A stretch of DNA of 64,000 bases from Pseudophaeomoniella oleicola (lineage: Eukaryota > Ascomycota > Eurotiomycetes > Phaeomoniellales > Phaeomoniellaceae). The stretch covers positions 62,001-126,000 of the forward strand of contig QWDQ01000019.1 in assembly GCA_003868215.1 (NCBI GenBank), in the 5' to 3' direction. Below are positions 45,784 to 58,259 of this stretch, piece by piece (the stretch's first letter is position 1; every line of letters begins with the position of its first letter). The notes beneath the pieces are model-generated. The model worked only from the letters and a program-made list of their open reading frames with translations, was not told the DNA's origin and ran no database searches. A program made the position numbers and the translations under genes.

Positions 45784-46110
45784 GAAAAGAAAGGAAGGAA
45801 GGAAAGGAGAAATGCGAGTTTGTTCTTACTGTAAAGAGGAAGGAAGGATTAATAATTATTTTTATGTGGTTGTTTTTTCTTTGTGTTAAGAGGTAGTAAG
45901 TAGTAGGATGGGGGGAAGTTGCTGGCTAAATCAACAACCCATTGTTATTTTGAAGGCTTCGAATTTCAATAGGGTCATGGAAAAGAGGGTTTTGGGTTTA
46001 CGATTTGTAGATTGGATTTCCGTATGATATGTCCAATATGTCCAATATGTACCTAAGTTGGTAAGATAAGAGGCAAGCTACATCTCAAGCGACTGGGTTG
46101 TATGCAACGG

Positions 46111-48174
46111 TTAATAGCCGAGCTTGGCGTTCTGTCTCGTGCGCTCATACTTTCTCTTCACCTTGGTAGTCGAGTTGCTCGTGTAATAGTCGTTAACCCA
46201 ACCTCTCATGATTGATACCTCTTGATCGATCAACGCCGCCACCCCCGCGTTCACGTTATTTCTGACCAGCAAGTCAGAACAGTGGAAGCCGCCCTCGACT
46301 ATAAGGACAGGAACATTGGGAGTGCTGGCGAGGGGCCCGCCAGGACGGTCATCGGCTGATACAGTTGCGTCCCTCCATGGGTCATACTGTCCGTTTACCC
46401 ACATGAGGCGTGTGGTGTTGGTGTTGTCCCAGCCGCCGGTCCAAGCGTTGACGTCCTCCACAGTCCTGCCTTCAGCATAACCGTAGGTCATTCCGTCAAC
46501 GGTGGGGAAGTATAGACCACATTGTCGTGAAAAGTATTCAGGCGTTATCAGGCGAGATACAATGGTTGGTCGTGAAGTAGGTGCTCCATCTTGCCAGAAA
46601 CCGAATGGCTCGTTGCAGAGGACCCAATTCCATTGGCGATTGCCGGCATTGGAAACGGATGTGTCGGTATATATAGGTGAAGAGGCATTATATGTGTCAT
46701 AACATTCAACGTTGTACTCGCCCGTCCAGCCATAACCGTAAGATGCACAGGCTATGCAAAATGATTAGGAGCAACTTCGAAAGAGACATCTTGAACAGTG
46801 ATCACTTACCGCCGGGAACAACCTGAGTCCTAATCCAGTCAGCGTAGCCGGCAAGGGCGGTTGTGAGGCCGACGCCTTCTGGCCCTGGGACAGTGCCGTT
46901 GGTGGCGTTGCTGTAGATGCCCTTGAGAATTGTCAATGGTTTGGTTTAGAGAAACGATGGAATGAAGCTTACCTCGACGTAATCACACCACTGGAAGAAG
47001 CTGCTATATCCGGTGTCGAATTGGTTGCTCTGCCACGCCCATGGACCATTTTGCAGAACACTGAGAATCGTTAACAAAGTTCTAGGAATATCGGAGCTAA
47101 CCCCTACCTTGCGAAATCGTCGTCATGCACGACACCCCCTAAGCCGAACATTGTCTTGAGCTCGAGCTTCTGCTCTGCCGTACCATTCATAAGAACGGAA
47201 TCGATATGATCGATAACGAGAGTCACATCCGCGCTGCAGTTCGTTGCCATTCCCTGCTGGACTGGATCGAAGTATTGCCACTAGTGACTTTGTTAGCAAC
47301 TAAACCAGAGTGCGATTGGTATGAAGTAACGCACGAAATCCCAGACCGCCTCCACGACGGCAGAGGTGGCTTGGTATGCCCAGAATGTTCCAGGCGAGAT
47401 AGCCTCAACCCATCCGGTCAGAGCACCACTGTAAGAGCCACCAGACAGGATCCATGGCTACATTCATCAGTCAGGCTTGTCAATAGAGTCAATCGGGGGG
47501 TCCGACTTACAGCTGACGCAGCGTTATTGCTGTGATTGGTATCGAAAGGCAAGTCAACAGTCTCCGCGAAATTGACGAGATCCGCAATAGCGTTCCTCAG
47601 CGTCAGGTATTGCAGCGTCTCAGCTGTCAGATTTTCGTATGGGGATGATTGACCCCAATACCGATCTGTTAGGCGTTGGGTGAGAATGGCATCTATTATC
47701 TGAAGCTGCTGCACTTACGTTCTAGCAACAAGGTCGCGCCACCAACAGATTCAGCGAAAAGACCAGTGAGCGTCCTGTTCGTGAGATAGCCTGTGTATCC
47801 ATCTGCAGCGATTTCACCCGGGGTGAAAAGCACGACCTGACGTAGCAATCAATCAGTAATGAGCCATATGAACCAAGGCAGTCTACTAACAGGAGATCCT
47901 GGCCCAGAATAGTACGTAGTATCGTACCTGGACACATGTTCAGCAACGCAATTCCGATACTTGTTCCTGAATCATACCAATAACGCTGGGAGAAAGTTCC
48001 CAGACTTGGATCATTATGGTCGATTGGCTGTTCAAAGATCCCTTGACCCTGGGTAACATTAGTGGCGCCTTCCACTGGGGGAGGCCTCTGAGGCGCCCGG
48101 AGTTGTGGAGTAACGCTGCTTGAGGCAACGAGCGAGGCCAATGCCGCAAAGGAAAGAATGTTGAAGAACGACAT
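46111..48174 (-). CDS. Secreted serine carboxypeptidase family S28 (prolyl carboxypeptidase/DPP-like)
   Basis: Extracellular peptidase acting after proline. Nine exons, minus strand: 48174..47978, 47927..47891, 47836..47719, 47665..47511, 47457..47335, 47280..47108, 47060..46973, 46921..46810, 46751..46111 (547 aa). The ATG at 48174 starts a signal peptide (MSFFNILSFAALASLVAS); the longer frame begins with GTG. Family markers are FEQPIDH, QRYWYD, LEHRYWGQSSPY, nucleophile Ser177 in GGSYSG, Asp in NGQYDPW and His in GGFHCSDL, so the triad is complete. The second exon is only 37 bp. Acid-active fungal S28 enzymes digest proline-rich proteins, which fits a saprotrophic or pathogenic habit. Confidence 0.93.
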
Positions 48175-50722
48175 GATCAACGGCCGTTGTCTCAGACGCG
48201 AGAGAATACTTAGACGGACGGGGCAACAGATGTTGGCCCTGAGCACGAAGAAAGGACCAATGGAGATATGCTTCAGTATTTATTCTTCCTACCTTATTGC
48301 GCGCAATGGGGTAGTCCTGAGAGTGGGATCTCTTTCCGGTCATGGTGGACACCCAGCGCGCGTATAGACACGGAAATCCAGCCTGACTATTGGGTGTTCA
48401 CCATATTAATCCATTATCAGCTTCTGAATGGGGTGTGATGGGTTACACATCGCTCGGTTGATCTTTCGTACTTCCCGAGGTCCACGATATGACTGGATGG
48501 CATTGCGATCCATGGGTGAGTCAGGGGTCTTCTCTGGAGATAGAAGCTCTATTCTCAGGAACGGCGACCTCTCGTAGTGGCCAATTTCGAATCGGGAATA
48601 GTATAGCGACGTCCTTGTATGAAACTTGAAATATTTCGGAAGCGAACTTCTTCATGGGGTTTAGTAGATGGTGCGCTCTGGGCCGAATAGATTGCGTTAT
48701 CACAAGGTTGCACCAGTGAGGATGCCTGCCGGTCAAACGTGCAAGGATGTACTCATACATTCCTATAGAGTCGTAGAGCAGAGGAGCAATAGCGTGCACT
48801 ATTGCCTCCAATGTTTCACAAGGATCTCCCTCCCCAGGGGATAAGAGAAGGGAAGCTGACAGTGCCTGGACGCATTCCCCTTTCCTTTTTATCTGGGCAT
48901 TTTGTCTTGGCCTGCCTGTATCATAACCGTATTATATCAGCCAGGTATATTGCAGGGATCTTGATGCGAGCAATGGGAACCGTCTTATCAACGTCTGGTC
49001 GTCATTCGGATGAGATTAGATTGCAGGAGGTGAGATCGACGTCGTAGTTTACCCAATGGGAAGTTTCCCCGATAAGGATACATACAAGAAGGTCTGCCGA
49101 ATGTACACAGATGCTACTCTGCCAGGTACTCACACTCAACCCATGTCAATTGGACCTTGCATCCATCCGTTCAGTAATAATTTGTATTTCTGGGACATTC
49201 ATATCTGACTTCGGTTCTTACTTATATTGATTGTCTAGTTGTGGTAGTATTGTTTATCTTTTCGGGTTGGGAGATCTGCCTCGGCGGTCCCTATGCTATC
49301 ATGTGCTGCTTCGGATATTGGATAAGGTGAGAAGGTCTCGAAAGGGCTACCGTGAAGCCGACATGTTCAGTCTACACGTGTAATCTTTCCTTGCGCATGG
49401 ACCTCAACCAGGTCCGCATATCGATCGTATCGGTCTAGACCAATCTTTGGCCGCGACGCGTTTCCATGTCTGCTGATGTCGGATGTGATCTCAGCCAATA
49501 TCACCGGAAGACTACGCTCCCGATTGTCATCCGAGGAGTTTAGTGGCCTCGTCACTCTGGACTTCTTCGGACTTATTGTCAGTGTGGCAGACTTGGTGCC
49601 ATGGTGCCTCACATTGAGACTCCAGGGACACAAAACCGAGGCTCTGTCATAGAACCTCAGTCAACAGCCTGCATCTATTACTCAGGCACGTGTAGAAGCT
49701 ACATCGAGTAGCACAGCCGCGGCTCAGAGAAGCTTAGTCGTACTTCAGGTCAACACGGCGAACGCTCAGGCCCGAGAATAGAGGTAGAATCTGGGGAGGC
49801 CAGTGTCGGTGATTGTCTATGTCGCTTCAGTCTTTTTCGATTCACATCTGCGTCCGCTGAATCACTGCGGAATTCATTGTGTCTCACCTTGGGTGGCTCA
49901 ACCCCAGTTCGTGATAGATGGCGAGAGCAACCGACGGCAGAGTGAGCGATCTAGGGCCATCGCGTATCCCGTAGTACTGTAGCTTCATCAGTGAACTCCA
50001 TTCAAAAGGTACCGGGGCTGAACAGATATCAAGCTACTGACCAATGCATCGATTGTGCTGATGGAGCTCATACTGACTAATATTTATGGTAAGGCTGGGA
50101 TGCATAGCGCTGTTTGGTTGCAGTCATGTCATGCTCGTCGAATTACATCCGTAAGATGACCCAAGAGCTTGGAGGCGACGGAAACGTCGAGGAAGGCTGT
50201 CGCATAGTCACATAACATCGCAGGACAAGATGGCAAAATTGCCAAATATATCCAGTCCACCATTAATTTAGGTCGATATTGTTGACTGGTCCCAAGCTCA
50301 ATTTCGTGAGCGATCCTTTCAGGTCTGCAACGGGCCAGTAGACATCACCAAGAACAACGCAAGGTTTGACACTGCATTCTAGTCGTTTCATAATCGCGCC
50401 CTGTAGCTAGGGAGGTATTGCCGTGTAGCGTAAAGCACAACAAATCCCTAGTGCTGACACCTTCGCGTTGACACTTGGTTTTCTAAGGGATCACCGTTCT
50501 GCGGGGTGGTCGATGATGACATGCGCCGCGCCCTCTTGCGGGATGGAACGAAAAGCGAGATCTAGGACCCAACTTATTGCTGTTCCCCCAGCATCTTTTC
50601 TTTCTTTTCGTGTTAGCATCATCCAGGGGTCGTACGGAAGTGATTTGTCGCTGATCCGATCCGATCTTTGCTTCGTTCAAGTTGAGGCTAAGATCGATCT
50701 TTTGATCCCTGTAGAAGAAAAG
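48175..50722. other. Intergenic, 2.5 kb without a supported gene
   Basis: This is the promoter region of the S28 peptidase and the upstream region of the RS-rich protein gene. Frames up to about 110 codons exist, but none shows a domain or joins into a conserved chain. No terminal repeats seen. Confidence 0.55.
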
Positions 50723-51439
50723 ATGTCGGACTTCCTCGAATTAGGAATGGAAGCGGTGGACAATGGAGTAGAACACTGGGACCGAGTATGTCTACCGCAC
50801 TGAATGGCCCTGACAACTATGACCGAATCATCATCATACCTCTGCTGTTATTGCAATCCATGCTTGTGCGGCTGTTGAGTCATTTTTCAGGTCAAGAGGG
50901 CAGGCAGCCGAATCGGAGGTTCTCAACGAAGAGAGAAATCACACAGCCACCAAGACGACACTCGTGATGACGATAGATCCCGTCAAACTCGAAAACAAAG
51001 CCAACATGATTCGAGGAGACCAGAATACAGTCGCAGAACCAGCTCGGTAGATCGCAGGAATTTCCATCGCGATGATCGAAGGAATAGGTCCCAAGGTAAG
51101 GATGACTGACAGCCCCGAAAACCCCTCCACTATCTACTCAATGGTTACCTAACGGAGGGCAAAAATCCAGCACGTTTCGCAAGCCGCTCCGATGATACGT
51201 CCAGAGAACGTAGCGATAGAAATGCACGCGGCCGCCGTAAATCAGACGCCGGTCATCGTCATCGTGAAGACCGAGACAAGAAGGCCGGCAAGTTTTCCCT
51301 AGGCGGTGACACTACGACCATGGTCGCCGCTGGTGCCGCTGCTGTCGCTGCTGTGTATGCGGGTAGGAAGGCATATGAAGCCTATCAGGAGCGAGGGGAG
51401 CATCAGCAAAGTCGAAGTTCGAGACGGGGAGGAAGATGA
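50723..51439 (+). CDS. Small RS-rich fungal protein with Ala-rich C-terminal segment
   Basis: This model is assembled from exons too short to stand out alone: 50723..50785, 50891..51095 and 51171..51439 (178 aa). Both introns are GT-AG and the length is divisible by three. The start region MSDFLELGMEAVDNGVEHWDR resembles the opening of other fungal Arg/Ser-rich proteins. The middle is dense in Arg, Ser, Asp and His (RDDDRSRQTRKQ, RRTSSVDRR). The end has a hydrophobic segment (TTTMVAAGAAAVAAVYAGRK), possibly a membrane anchor or amphipathic helix, then a basic tail. The function is unknown. The first exon is the least certain part; the frame is also open upstream of the chosen ATG. Confidence 0.62.
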
Positions 51440-51834
51440 TAACGGTCATGGCTTGTGGAATTAGTGGGTTCTGGGAGGAGCAAGAAGAAGATGGGAACTA
51501 TGATTAATGACGGAATGTACTATGTATGACTGGCGGTTCTCTTTCGGACTTTGTGTGACCTTACAATGATATTCTTGCTTCTGTACGAGGTCTGAGGGAA
51601 CTATGGCTGTATACGACTTTCAATATGTATTGTTTACGTTATGATACCCTCGGATGTAATCATATGTACTTCCAAAGCGAACAACCAACGTCGATCTCAC
51701 GAAATCAACACCAACATCCTCACAAATCTACTTATCCTTCGATCCAGAATCCAACGAAGACTAATCGACATTCACTATCAATATACTGCTGACGACATCC
51801 TTTGATTCTTCCTAGCTTGTGAGACTCACCCAAT
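51440..51834. other. Convergent 3' spacer
   Basis: 395 bp between tail-to-tail genes, AT-rich, with no gene noted. Confidence 0.6.
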
Positions 51835-53248
51835 CTACAGCCGCGATTTCGCTTCAGCCAACTTCTCGTACATGCTGACTTCAAACTTCCGGATGAGCAC
51901 CTGCGCCTGCGGCTCTGCGGATGGGAGAAGGAAGGTGCCGAATATGCCGCAGAGACCGGCCTCGCGGTCGACGAACTGGAGGAGTTCTAGTTAGGTTGGT
52001 GATCTAATATAAGAGAAGGGGGAAAGGGAAGAGGGTACTGTTTTGTTTTTGACGTACCCAGTAGCAGTTTGGTAGCCCGCTCCAGATCAGAGATCCTTTC
52101 CTTCTTCCGTCTGGTTCATCGGTCTGGAGAAGAAGACCACCGATGCCCCAGTGGTACTCGCTGGTGGGCGGAAAGTGGCCGATAAAGGCTTTCACCAGAT
52201 CTCGATCGTACATGATATCTGATAGGCCGGCTTGGCTTTCCTTGGTCAAGTTTGGCTGGAACATTTGTGCTGAAGTCTCTTTCTTCAGGAGACGCTCGTC
52301 GTCGGCGAGCAACGAGTGGAGGATCTTGAGATAGTCTTCCATGTCGGCGTAGATTCCTTGACCGCCGAAACAGTCTTCGAGATGGTCGGTGAAGGCCGGG
52401 CCTTTGTAAGGTCTGAGGCCAAGGGATGGGCTGAGGATGGCGAGTTCTGTGAGCCTTGCTGCTATTTCTGGATTCTTGTCGACCCAGAAAGTGATGCCTT
52501 TGATTCCCAGCGGTTGGAACATATTCTTCTGCATGTAGGTCTCCAATGTCTCTCCGGTGAGCCTTTCGATCACTTTGCCTGCCCAATCAATGCTTGTGCC
52601 GTAGAGCCAAGTAGTGCCTGGCTCGTAGACGAGCGGCGCGTCGAATCTCTTCTCAACTATGCCAGGTCCAACGTTGATGTTTCCGCTGACTCCAAAAGCT
52701 GCAACGTACCTTGTCAAATTCGGACTTGAGAAGGTGTATGCTGTCCCGGCACTGTGTGTTAAGAGGTAGCGGAATTTCAGTGGGTTCTGGCGCCTGTGAA
52801 AAATTGGTTTCGATTCTTCGTCGAACCCAGTAAGGATCCTTTGCTTTCCGAGTTCCGGGATGATATCACTAACATCATCATCGAGATTAATGAGCCCTCT
52901 CTCGACGATCTGCATGGCGGCAATGGAGGTCAAAAGCTTTGACATAGATGCAATGCGAAACACTGCATTGGTCTTCAAGGGCTCTGTGGCATCGTCGCTT
53001 GACGAGGTTCTACCGAAAGCTCTGGAGTAGCTGAATGTTCCTGCAGCTACTTAGCTCTCATATGATTGAAGGTAGCAGCATAACGTACCGTTCTTGTCTT
53101 TGGCTAACAAAACTGCTCCCGGGAGCGAACCTTTTTCGATAGCTTCTTCCAATACCTGTTCTATAGTCGTCGCCATATTTTCTATCATAGGTTTATCTCC
53201 TTTTTTGGAGTTCCCGATTATTGAATCAACGCTGTTGGTGTGCAACAT
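51835..53248 (-). CDS. Beta-lactamase-fold serine hydrolase (class C / LovD-type esterase-transferase)
   Basis: Exons on the minus strand are 53248..53089, 53040..52058 and 51975..51835, giving 427 aa from the first ATG or 403 aa from MATTIEQ at 53176. The short last exon restores NCYWFVDREAGLCGIFG, which ends many fungal homologues. Motifs are SMSK (S85, K88), which is the Ser-x-x-Lys nucleophile; YGTS as the Tyr motif; and HWGIGG as the third motif. There is no signal peptide. Fungal members of this fold include esterases and acyltransferases of secondary metabolism (LovD) as well as many uncharacterised hydrolases. No polyketide or peptide synthase is nearby, so a metabolite role is not supported. 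Confidence 0.87.
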
Positions 53249-54594
53249 GGAGATAGCCTTGTCACTAGACGTCAGATATATATGCCTTCGAAGAATGTGA
53301 TACTGGAATGCCTGATACCGATACTCGACCGAAGACGGACGAAGCGAGTCGTCATTCTGACTTCGCTGATTTAATCACGCAGCCGAGTCGGCGTAGGCCA
53401 TATGAGAGAGACGACTTTGACTGTGATTTCTGAGGCTGCTTAGACAAGGTATTGTATAATTCAGGAGAGACTGGTGGGATATATCTGAATGATCTAGGTG
53501 AGGTCTCCGAGCGTTGTAGAAGTTTCTGAGATAACTTCACAAATCCAACATAGAATCCCGAGCGCACTCTGAGGCGGGTGACCAAGTGGAGCCCGAGAGC
53601 CAGATCGCGCAGGATGAAGCACCAAGCAAGGCTATCGTAGAAACCTACAATATACACAATTGTGCTCCATCCACCACTCACTGGTATTCACTCTGGATAG
53701 AGCGTATTTCCATGATGATGTCAGGTAAATGCTACGATATCGTTGTCGTTAAATGGTCAACGAAGTCGAATATGATGAGATGCTCTAACAGAGAAGGAGA
53801 AGATAAGTCGGACTTGGGAGTAGGGCTGAACCTTCGCCAGGTGCTTCGTATGCCTTGGTTGATTACCCCGGATGAACATTATCTCCGAGCCTTACCGGTC
53901 ATGGAATGATTACCCCATCAGTGCTGATCTTTTGGCATGGGGTTGCTTGACATCGATCGAACTGCTTACAGTCTACGGCATAAGCCACAAGCCAGGCAAG
54001 GCGTATGGTGGAGAATCAATTCCTAACCGTTGCGTGCCCTTGGTCCCCAAAGGTTCTGACCCAGCTATGGATAGATCTTGTTGTCGTGGGCATGATAGCA
54101 CATCACACCGAGTTACCAATCATGCTTCCGACATTACAAACTATGTAGGTTGTAAGTCCATTGTACAGTGTTTGTGGACTATACCGTTACTCGTCAGCGC
54201 TACTCCCACATCAGCATCATCGACTTGGGTCTACGTGCGATAACGTGTGGGATACACCATATAGATATTTGAAGGTCCCCGGCGATTAACGTGTAAGGGT
54301 TTGCATAGGTACCTAGATAGGTAGGTATGTTCGAATCACTAAGAAGGGTAGTCTCCGATACCCCGAACGAACCGGCGGCCCAATACATCATATACTAAAT
54401 TCCGTCCGGCGCCACATGAAGTCGTGGTCATCTCGAAGCCGTCATCGAAGATCATCGAAATGGTGCGCGAACTGTATATCCGCTATCATTGGCTCTTTGC
54501 CATATGCGTTCATGCTATCGCATTGGGAACCAACCCGTTGAGCCAACGGTTTTCTCTACAAGGTGTCGTGTCGTGGCCGTGAAGTTGACCGTGG
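53249..54594. other. Intergenic, no gene seen
   Basis: 1.35 kb between two minus-strand genes. Frames up to about 123 codons on the plus strand lack domains. One short TAGGTA array lies at about 54307-54328. Confidence 0.55.
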
Positions 54595-56416
54595 TTAATC
54601 CGCATTTTCAAGCAAAGGTGCCCTTTCGTTCTCTGCCCTCTCAGCTGCTCTCGCAACCACGGCATCGGCTTCCTTATCCCACTTGATGACCAAGATGCAA
54701 CCAGTTTGCAGAAGCAGCAAGGCAGCAGAGCCACAGACCAAGCCTGCCCAAAGCCCGAAAAGACCGAATCCCAGCTTGAAGCAGAAGGCCCATGCAAGGA
54801 CCAGGCCGACGGCATAGTATCCGAAGATATTACATGCACCGGCCAGATGAGTCTTTGCAGCCCCTCGTAGGATACCCGCCGCACCACCATTCGATATGTC
54901 AAGGCATTGAAATACAGCCAGAATTGGGAGAACTTTGGCGGTCGTGTTGACAACATCCTGGTCCTGAGAGAAGATTCGACCGTATAGATTGCGAACAGAA
55001 AGTAGAATGACACATTCAACGAGACCGATGATCACGGCGACAAGGTAAGGGATGCGAGCTTGAAATCGGGCCAGCTGGCCCTCTCCGGCACCTAGAGATT
55101 TACCAATTCGATGGCTGGATGCAACGCTCAAACCAAGCGGCACCGTGGCAAAGATGAGATCAGAGGTCATGACGATCTGGACACGATCAGTAAAAAGTGC
55201 AGTAGTCCCAGAGCTCGAGTACCTACACTTTGAGCTCCTACCGATGCTGGATCAAGAGTTGCTGCCATCAAAGCAATGGTCTCAAAGCTGCGAACCACGT
55301 AAGCTTGTTTAGCGAAAGGGAAAAAGGTACTCACCACCAGAATTCCGTGGCCACGGTGAGGATCCCTGTGCAAGCCAAGAACACAAATGACCCGAGTTCT
55401 GCAAACGCTTTTCTTGAAAACCCTCCCCAGTATGTCATGGCTGACTTGTTCGAGGCAACAAAGACAGCCATAGCAACGATGGTAGCCCCATGATAGATAG
55501 CATGTGCAATTGCGGCACCATTGACCCCAAGTGATGTCTTCAGAATCAACACATAGTTGGCTAGAGCACCGACGACTGCAGCAGCCCCGATGCACCACCC
55601 AACGGCTGTGCTATGGTTCTGGACCTGAAGGAATTTCTTGAAACATTCGGCGATGACTTGGGCTAGACCTGCTGGCAACATGTGCTTGAGAAACACTTCG
55701 GTCGCAATGGAGAACTCCTTTGCCTGGCCGAGGCGTTGGAAGAGAGTACTTGCGTGCCACCAAATTGGTGCGATCACAACGAAGAAGAACAGGGTCAAGA
55801 ATATCAAGCCTCGCTGCAGTACGACGCCGAGGTAGGCCTTGTTCTCAGCCGCATAGCGAGACGTAAATGCTTGGGAACACAAGGTGTCGATGGCGGTACT
55901 CCCACCAATTGCTATCATGGCCGCTGTGGCGCTGAAGAACATATAGCCATACGACGCCACTGAGAGTTCGAATGTACCTAACTTTCCACAAGTGAAAATA
56001 CTGAAAGCTTGCACGATGTTTTGGAATGCAAAGGAGAGGGTAATAGGAGCTGTGTCGCGGAAAAAGAGAACGAGTTCATGTAGGTATGTAGTCGTCCCCT
56101 TCGTACCAGAGACTTCGGTAGTTCGCACCAACAGTACATGCTTTTGCAGTAATTTGTACAACCTACCTATTTCCTTTTTGGGTATTCCACTTGAACGAGA
56201 GAGGTCCTGAAAACTTCTTGGAAGGTTGCATTGTCGACTGGCAGTGAATATGCATCCTGCACTGATCACCTCGTAGGGCTTATCTTCGAATGCCTGAAAC
56301 CGCTCGATCTCCTTAACATAGCCTTTGGCCGTATCTCGCACCTCCTGTTCAACGTCCCATGCGTCGCAGTCGGAGTCGATCCTGTGTTGTATGGTTTCTG
56401 CATGCATGGCACACAT
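54595..56416 (-). CDS. MATE-family transporter with in-frame TFIIB-like N-terminal segment
   Basis: Exons on the minus strand are 56416..55335, 55287..55227 and 55176..54595 (574 aa). The MATE multidrug/toxin exporter part runs from about residue 111 to the end: RDTAPITLSFA, ELSVASYGYMF, GGSTAIDTLCSQAF, HMLPAGLAQVI, AAGILRG and twelve expected helices. The second junction gives VGAQSIVMTSDLI, a known MATE block. Residues about 22-93 (bases 56353-56138) instead match the first cyclin fold of transcription factor TFIIB: VRDTAK, VISAGCIFTASRQCNLPRSFQ and KKEIGRLYKLL. No stop or frame change separates the two parts. No Met suitable for a full-length MATE lies after the TFIIB-like part, so translation seems to need it. 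A separate, unseen 5' exon for MATE remains possible. Confidence 0.8.
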
Positions 56417-58259
56417 GAAAATGTTCCCAGCCTGTCACTCAAACCCTAAGAGAGTGGATAGACAACACTTGAGAAGATTGCAATGAACGTGAATCACAAG
56501 GACATGAGTATTACGGAATTCACGTTGATCAACGAAGGCGAGAAATCTCCAGTTAGCATAACAAAACCAATGAAATGAAAAGGAAGACCAATGGTCAAGA
56601 GCACAATACGAAATGAAAGAATTGATCAATGGTGAGCAAGTTGGAACCCCACCAAGGCATCTCTTTACTCGGGGCGATAAGGTGCGCTTATCTAGCATCA
56701 AAGGTGCGCTTATCCGAAAGAAACCAAATCGTCGGTGTTCACGACTTTCCTGGAGCCTCAGGGAAACACGGCCAAGACTCCGACATACCGGAGTACTGTG
56801 GTCACTATCAGATACTCCGTACACCTATGAGGGCGAGCAAATGTGAGAAAGGTCTTTTATTATATCTTTGAGATGGAGCAAATGTGAGAAAGGGTCTTTC
56901 ATTCGCCTGCAGGGGAATATAACAATAATCCTGATCTGACAAGATGCAGGTGTACCTACTACATGTACACAGTGCCTCGGTCAATGAGCCATGTTGGTTT
57001 GACAATCCATATTGTTCCTATTCTCCGCCGACAAGATCATATCGCCTCTGATGGAGTAATTACTACGTACATCCTCGAAGTAAAAGATAATGCTGCCAGT
57101 ATTGGGCCATATATTGTGCTCCCAGTGAAAGAATGAGGACGCTGTACCTCAGTGGATCACAGTGACGAGCGAAGCTTGTACGTAGTATACAAGTTGGTCG
57201 AGGGTAAAATCAGAGGGGGAAACCTTTGATACGCGTGTTACATCTACGGCATGAATGCAGAAGCATACTTGAGCAATCAGGAAGGGTCGATCTGACAGGA
57301 GAGCCTTTGAGGAAGAGATGATGTTGCGATAAAGAAGCATCTGGCAATCCGATCCAAACAACTGGGGACTTCTGGAAAGTTGTTGCCAAGGCGGCGGATT
57401 AACGTTGTAGGGAAAAAGGGATGCGGTACAGAGCAGTAATAAAACACGATAACGTGACTGTTACCAGGGACAGAAGTACCTAGGAGGTAATTATCGGTAG
57501 GTATGAACTCTTTTCAAACCCCTGCGAAACTTGCATGGTACTATGGGAAAGGGTCTCGCAAAGAATCAGAGTCACTAATACCGATATGAGGAGTGTGAAT
57601 AGCCATCTTCGATTTGTATCGAGTATCGTATCTGTTGACATCCTCTGTGTTGCTCACTCGCCACGTATGTCCTACCTCGAGTCCAGATTCGTATCAATGT
57701 ATCGTCTTAGTATTACACCCAATTTACACAATACCACTGTACTCGACTCCACGTTGACCGATTTACCTTAAACTCTCGATTCCACATCTTCTGCTGCAAC
57801 GTTGACAGCTTCACACTTATACACTTCGAGTTCTCTCACTCTACATTCCTCTCATCGCTATCCAAGCTCTTCCTCCGTTTCCTTTCTCTGGACTCATCGC
57901 AGACGGCTCGCAATACATTGGTGTTACGGCAGTCAGCATGCCCCTCAACTAAAAGCATTCTTAAGTGTTCCAATTGCATCTGTATCATCGGCCCTGCGTC
58001 CGTTTCATTCTGCACACATTTCAACCTCAACGATTCTATTCCTAGCACTCTTGCCGAATCTCTCATTCTCGACGAAATCCGCACTGCATAGCGGAGGTGG
58101 TAGTGCCAACATCTTGAGCGACCCCTGAACTCCCGCTTTATTACGGGGGAGCTGTATAAGGCGTCTCTCCTCCCAAGCTTTACTCCCGACGGTTGCTATC
58201 TTCGAGCGACTTACTACGAAACTTTCCGCCTTTCGAAAGTCTTGTGACAACTTACAATA
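56417..58259. other. Intergenic with short tandem duplications
   Basis: 1.8 kb head-to-head region. It contains two small direct duplications (56679/56701 and 56835/56876). The last 450 bp before the KH-protein gene are pyrimidine-rich, as expected for a promoter and leader. No supported gene. Confidence 0.6.
56835..56900. repeat. Imperfect direct duplication, 41 bp period
   Basis: GAGCAAATGTGAGAAAG followed by GTCTTT occurs at 56835 and again at 56876 with one inserted G and small differences after it. It looks like a local slippage or repair duplication. Confidence 0.85.

Larger units (their letters stand above)
44775..46110. other. Intergenic, dense simple repeats
   Basis: 1.3 kb made largely of simple sequence: GA-rich tract (44823-44842), a 12-C run (45184-45195), three TTTCGG units (about 45402-45420), a dense TACCT/AGGTA array (about 45360-45520) and a GGA array (45749-45783). 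No supported gene. Confidence 0.75.

Noticed and set aside
51835-53248. Secondary-metabolite cluster around the LovD-type hydrolase
   Set aside because: No polyketide synthase, peptide synthetase or terpene cyclase lies in the window, so the fold alone does not support it.
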